Assembly (NCBI GenBank): GCA_022579005.1
Contig: MU401975.1
Coordinates: 1 to 12,980, forward strand
Reading direction: 5' to 3'
Source of the DNA: Poronia punctata
Lineage: Eukaryota; Ascomycota; Sordariomycetes; Xylariales; Xylariaceae
Length of the DNA stretch: 12,980 bases
This document shows, in pieces, positions 11,028 to 12,980 of the stretch; within the stretch, counting starts at the first letter, position 1, and the number at the start of each line of letters is the position of its first letter. The position numbers and the translations under genes were made by a program. Under the pieces are notes generated by a model that was not told the DNA's origin, did no database searches, and saw only the letters and a list, made by a program, of their open reading frames with translations.

Positions 11028-11357
11028 ATATAATATATTATAATTTAATAAAGTACTTTATTTTTATAAACTGCTTATATTTATATTTTTAACTAAGCTT
11101 ATACTAGTACTAAGTTTTATTTTTTTAAACACTGCTTATATTAAAAATATAAATTTAAACTATATACTTATACTTAAAAAAAAATATAAGTTTAATTAGC
11201 TTTTATTAAAATTTAAGCTATATAATAGCTTTTTTTTAAGTATTATTATAATATATTTTAGCTTATATATTATATAAAAGTAAAAATAAATAATAAAAAA
11301 GTATTAAAGTATAAAAAAATAAAATTATAAAGTTTATATTTTATATTTTAACTAAGC
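11028..11357. other. Short gene-free AT-rich stretch
   Basis: No gene or distinctive structure. Small AAGCTT and TACTAGTA-type palindromes occur (near 11095-11110), as throughout the window. An in-frame stop close to 11040 on the minus strand closes the frame of the 65-codon ORF at its upstream side. Confidence 0.6.
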
Positions 11358-11480
11358 TTACTAAAACTTTATAATAATTATAATTAAAAGCAAAGTAATA
11401 ATGCTTACTAAAACTTTAATATTGTTTTTAATTAAAAAAAAAAAATGCTATAATATTTATTAAAACTTTAATATTATAAA
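11358..11480. repeat. Degenerate direct repeat, three units of about 50 bp
   Basis: The motif TTACTAAAACTTTA occurs at 11358 (ending TTTATAAT) and at 11405, and as TTATTAAAACTTTA at 11457, so spacing is 47 and 52 bp. The third unit differs from the first two by one C to T change, consistent with RIP of a small tandem array. A second shared block, TAATTAAAA, sits about 26 bp into the first two units. Units are too diverged to define a clean consensus by eye. Confidence 0.4.
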
Positions 11481-11769
11481 GTTAACTTATAACGTTTTTT
11501 ATAAAAATATAAAAAAATTATATTAAGTTTTTTTTAGTATTGCTACTTATTAATAACTTTAATAAAAAATATATAATAAAAAAAATAAAGTAACTTGCTT
11601 TATTATACTAATTTAACTTAAGTAGTTATAAGCTAATTATAATAAAATAATTACTTATAAGCGCTTAAAATAAAAAATAGTTTTAATTTTAAAATACTTA
11701 TAATAAAAAATAAAAGTTAATAATTTAGTTTAGTTTATAATAATAAATAAAGCATATAAAGCATTAATT
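11481..11769. other. Gene-free AT-rich stretch before copy B
   Basis: Nothing specific beyond the window-wide composition, including one AGCGCT site near 11661. The last 30 bases before the element are moderately purine-rich. I looked for a polypurine tract here and did not find a convincing one. Confidence 0.6.
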
Positions 11770-11817
11770 TAATAAAAATTATTAAAAAGTAGCTATAAAA
11801 ATTATATTTATAAAGTA
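11770..11817 (+). repeat. Left terminal inverted repeat of copy B
   Basis: About 48 bp. The outer 22 bp match the right end at 19 of 22 positions, and the inner block TTTATAAAGTA matches again after a single-base gap. The equivalent left end of copy A begins at 4183 and pairs less well (17 of 22), mainly through extra differences at positions 8-10. Confidence 0.65.
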
Positions 11818-11988
11818 AAATATAAAAATAAAAAAAAAGTTAAAAGTTTTTTTAAATAAAATTTATAATTAAAATTTAATTTATAAAAAGCTTTTAACTT
11901 AACTAAGCTTAGTTTTTAAAGTTTATATAGCTATGCTTATTTAAGTTTATTTTATTTATATAATTTTTTATAAAAAAAAAAAAGGCTA

Positions 11989-12035
11989 TACTTTATAATA
12001 ATATTATTGCTAGTACTTTTTATTATGTTTTATTA
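11989..12035 (-). repeat. Right terminal inverted repeat of copy B
   Basis: About 47 bp, the inverted partner of the left end. Read on the minus strand it starts TAATAAAACATAATAAAAAG. The C in ACA is one of the few non-GCA CA sites left in the element and makes one of the three mismatches with the left end. Confidence 0.65.
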
Positions 12036-12980
12036 TTACTATATAAATTTAATTTTTAAATAAATACTTACTTTAATTAAAATTTTTTTGCTTATTTAAT
12101 TTTTTTTTTTTTTAAAGCTTATAAGTTTTAATAGTATTGCTTACTTTTTTTTTATAATTTTTTATTAAAGTTTATTTTACTTAGTAAATAAGTAATATTT
12201 TTTAATTTTTTTAATATGCTTATTATTTATTTAAAAACTTTTAAAGCTTATAAATTTAATAGTAGCGCGCTAAAAGTAAATATACTTATATAGTAATTAT
12301 AAGTAATTATTTTTTTTATTTTTTAAAAAATATAAGCAAAACTTATTTTTAAAAGCGTTTTTAATATTTAACTTTATTTAAAATACTTTTACTTTTTTAA
12401 AGTTATTTAAAATTACTATTATAAAAATAGCTAAAATACTAGCTTTTTTTTAGTTTTTTAACTTTTAATTATATTTTTTAAAAATTTTAATATATTTTAT
12501 AAGTATTAAAATTAATTTACTAAAAGCTTAGTAATAAAAAAGTTATATTTTTTTATTTTAAGCTTACTTTAATATAATTTTAGTGCTTATTATAGTTAAA
12601 AAATTTTTTACTATTAATAAACTTTTAATATTTACTATATTATAATTAAAAGCTTTATTATATGCTACTTACTATTTTTTATATTATTTGCTTAGCTTAA
12701 CTAAGCTTTTTTATACTTTAGTAAGTATTTAATAATATATTTTTAAATAATTTATTAAAACTTAATATTATATAAAATAATAATTTTTTTAAGCGCTAAA
12801 TAAAGTTTTAAAGTATATAATTATAGTTTTAGTTTTAAAACACTTAAACTTAGCTTTTAAAGCAATTATTAACTATTTTATTAATTTAATTTTAAATAAA
12901 AGTTAAATATGCTTAAAGTATAATAACTTATTTTTTATACTTACTATTTTTATTAATTATTATTTTATATATAGCTTAAA
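12036..12980. other. Gene-free AT-rich stretch to the window end
   Basis: No gene seen. Landmarks are TAGCGCGCTA at 12263-12272, a small hairpin at 12690-12706 (GCTTAG, 5-nt loop, CTAAGC) and AGCGCT near 12792. Stop density and base context are the same as elsewhere, so the degraded block runs off the right edge of the window as it does off the left. Confidence 0.65.

Larger units (their letters stand above)
11770..12035 (+). mobile_element. MITE-like element, copy B (266 bp)
   Basis: Second copy of the repeat at 4183-4449, same orientation. The terminal inverted repeat is clearer here: the first 22 bp match the reverse complement of the last 22 bp at 19 positions without gaps. With a one-base gap the similarity resumes further in (TTATAAAGTA, ending 48 bp from the left end and 47 bp from the right end), so the full imperfect inverted repeat is about 48 bp. 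The outermost bases are TA on both sides. One A fewer in an A-run explains the length difference from copy A. It has no coding capacity. It shows more mutated bases than copy A in the centre (CTAAGCTTAG) but keeps G or C at other sites that copy A lost, so the copies were mutated independently. Confidence 0.75.
1..12980. other. RIP-degraded AT-rich isochore (whole window)
   Basis: The whole window reads as one hypermutated block. Seen: roughly 10% G+C on sampled lines. AC/GT and CT/AG are common, while CA/TG are rare and TC, GA, CC and GG nearly absent. On two sampled lines (61-120 and 7321-7380) the ratio (CA+TG)/(AC+GT) is about 0.25. Known: fungal RIP converts C to T in duplicated DNA, mainly at CpA, and leaves TpA-rich, stop-filled sequence that is usually heterochromatic. 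Inferred: this is a block of old transposon copies in an ascomycete, possibly a pericentromeric or subtelomeric AT isochore. There are no telomere repeats to show a chromosome end. The alternative, ordinary AT-rich organellar or protist intergenic DNA, would not be expected to lose TC and GA while keeping CT and AG. Confidence 0.85.

Noticed and set aside
11358..11480. CRISPR-like array
   Set aside because: Three degenerate AT-rich units with unequal spacing and no conserved repeat or unique spacers. The composition points to a eukaryote.
4183..12035. Firm call of an LTR retrotransposon spanning both repeats
   Set aside because: The dimensions fit, but the long inverted termini, lack of a visible primer-binding site or polypurine tract, and no shared target duplication make two MITE-like insertions the better reading.
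12690..12706. Hairpin as a transcription terminator
   Set aside because: The stem is only 6 bp and no gene ends nearby. The trailing T run is typical of the whole window.
1..12980. Mitochondrial or other organellar DNA
   Set aside because: There is no tRNA, rRNA or respiratory gene in 13 kb. Organellar AT drift does not explain loss of TC and GA alongside abundant CT and AG.
1..12980. Plasmodium- or Dictyostelium-like AT-rich intergenic DNA
   Set aside because: Such DNA is dominated by simple AT tracts without the strict surviving ACT/GCT/GCA context set seen here, and 13 kb without any gene would be unusual.
1..12980. TATA boxes, polyadenylation signals and bacterial -10 elements
   Set aside because: TATAAA, TATAAT and AATAAA occur everywhere by composition, so no individual site carries information.

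Overview
This window is almost certainly a gene-free, extremely AT-rich block of a filamentous fungal (Pezizomycotina-type) nuclear genome, degraded by repeat-induced point mutation (RIP). G+C is roughly 10% on the lines I counted by eye. The loss of G and C is strongly context-dependent and looks the same on both strands. Surviving C is nearly always preceded by A or G and usually followed by T (ACT, GCT). TC, CC, GG and GA are almost gone. CA and TG persist mainly as GCA and TGC. TAA and TAG stops are dense in every frame and I saw no TGA. This pattern argues for cytosine-directed hypermutation of duplicated DNA rather than ordinary AT-rich intergenic or organellar sequence. The species cannot be named from the window.

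Layout: 1-4182 is featureless AT-rich DNA with a 17-T run (840-856) and two hairpin-forming sites (2917-2966 and 3219-3303). At 4183-4449 lies a 267-bp element, and a second copy (266 bp, same orientation, about 94% identical) lies at 11770-12035. Both copies have imperfect terminal inverted repeats and begin and end in TA, as a MITE-like DNA transposon with a TA target site would. Twelve of their 14 substitutions are G/A or C/T transitions, the RIP signature. The 7.3 kb between them holds a short palindrome cluster (6799-7161), a cluster of inverted repeats with unusually many surviving C, G and CpG (7335-7599), and a minus-strand stretch (9432-11027). That stretch has several stop-poor, lysine/isoleucine/asparagine-rich frames and may be a coding fossil. 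From 11358 there is a degenerate repeat of about 50 bp. From 12036 to the end there is more featureless AT-rich DNA.

I find no intact gene, RNA gene, CRISPR array, origin or interpretable promoter, and no working system encoded here. The scientific value lies in the mutation signature, above all its 5'-neighbour rule, and in the two decayed transposon copies that record it.
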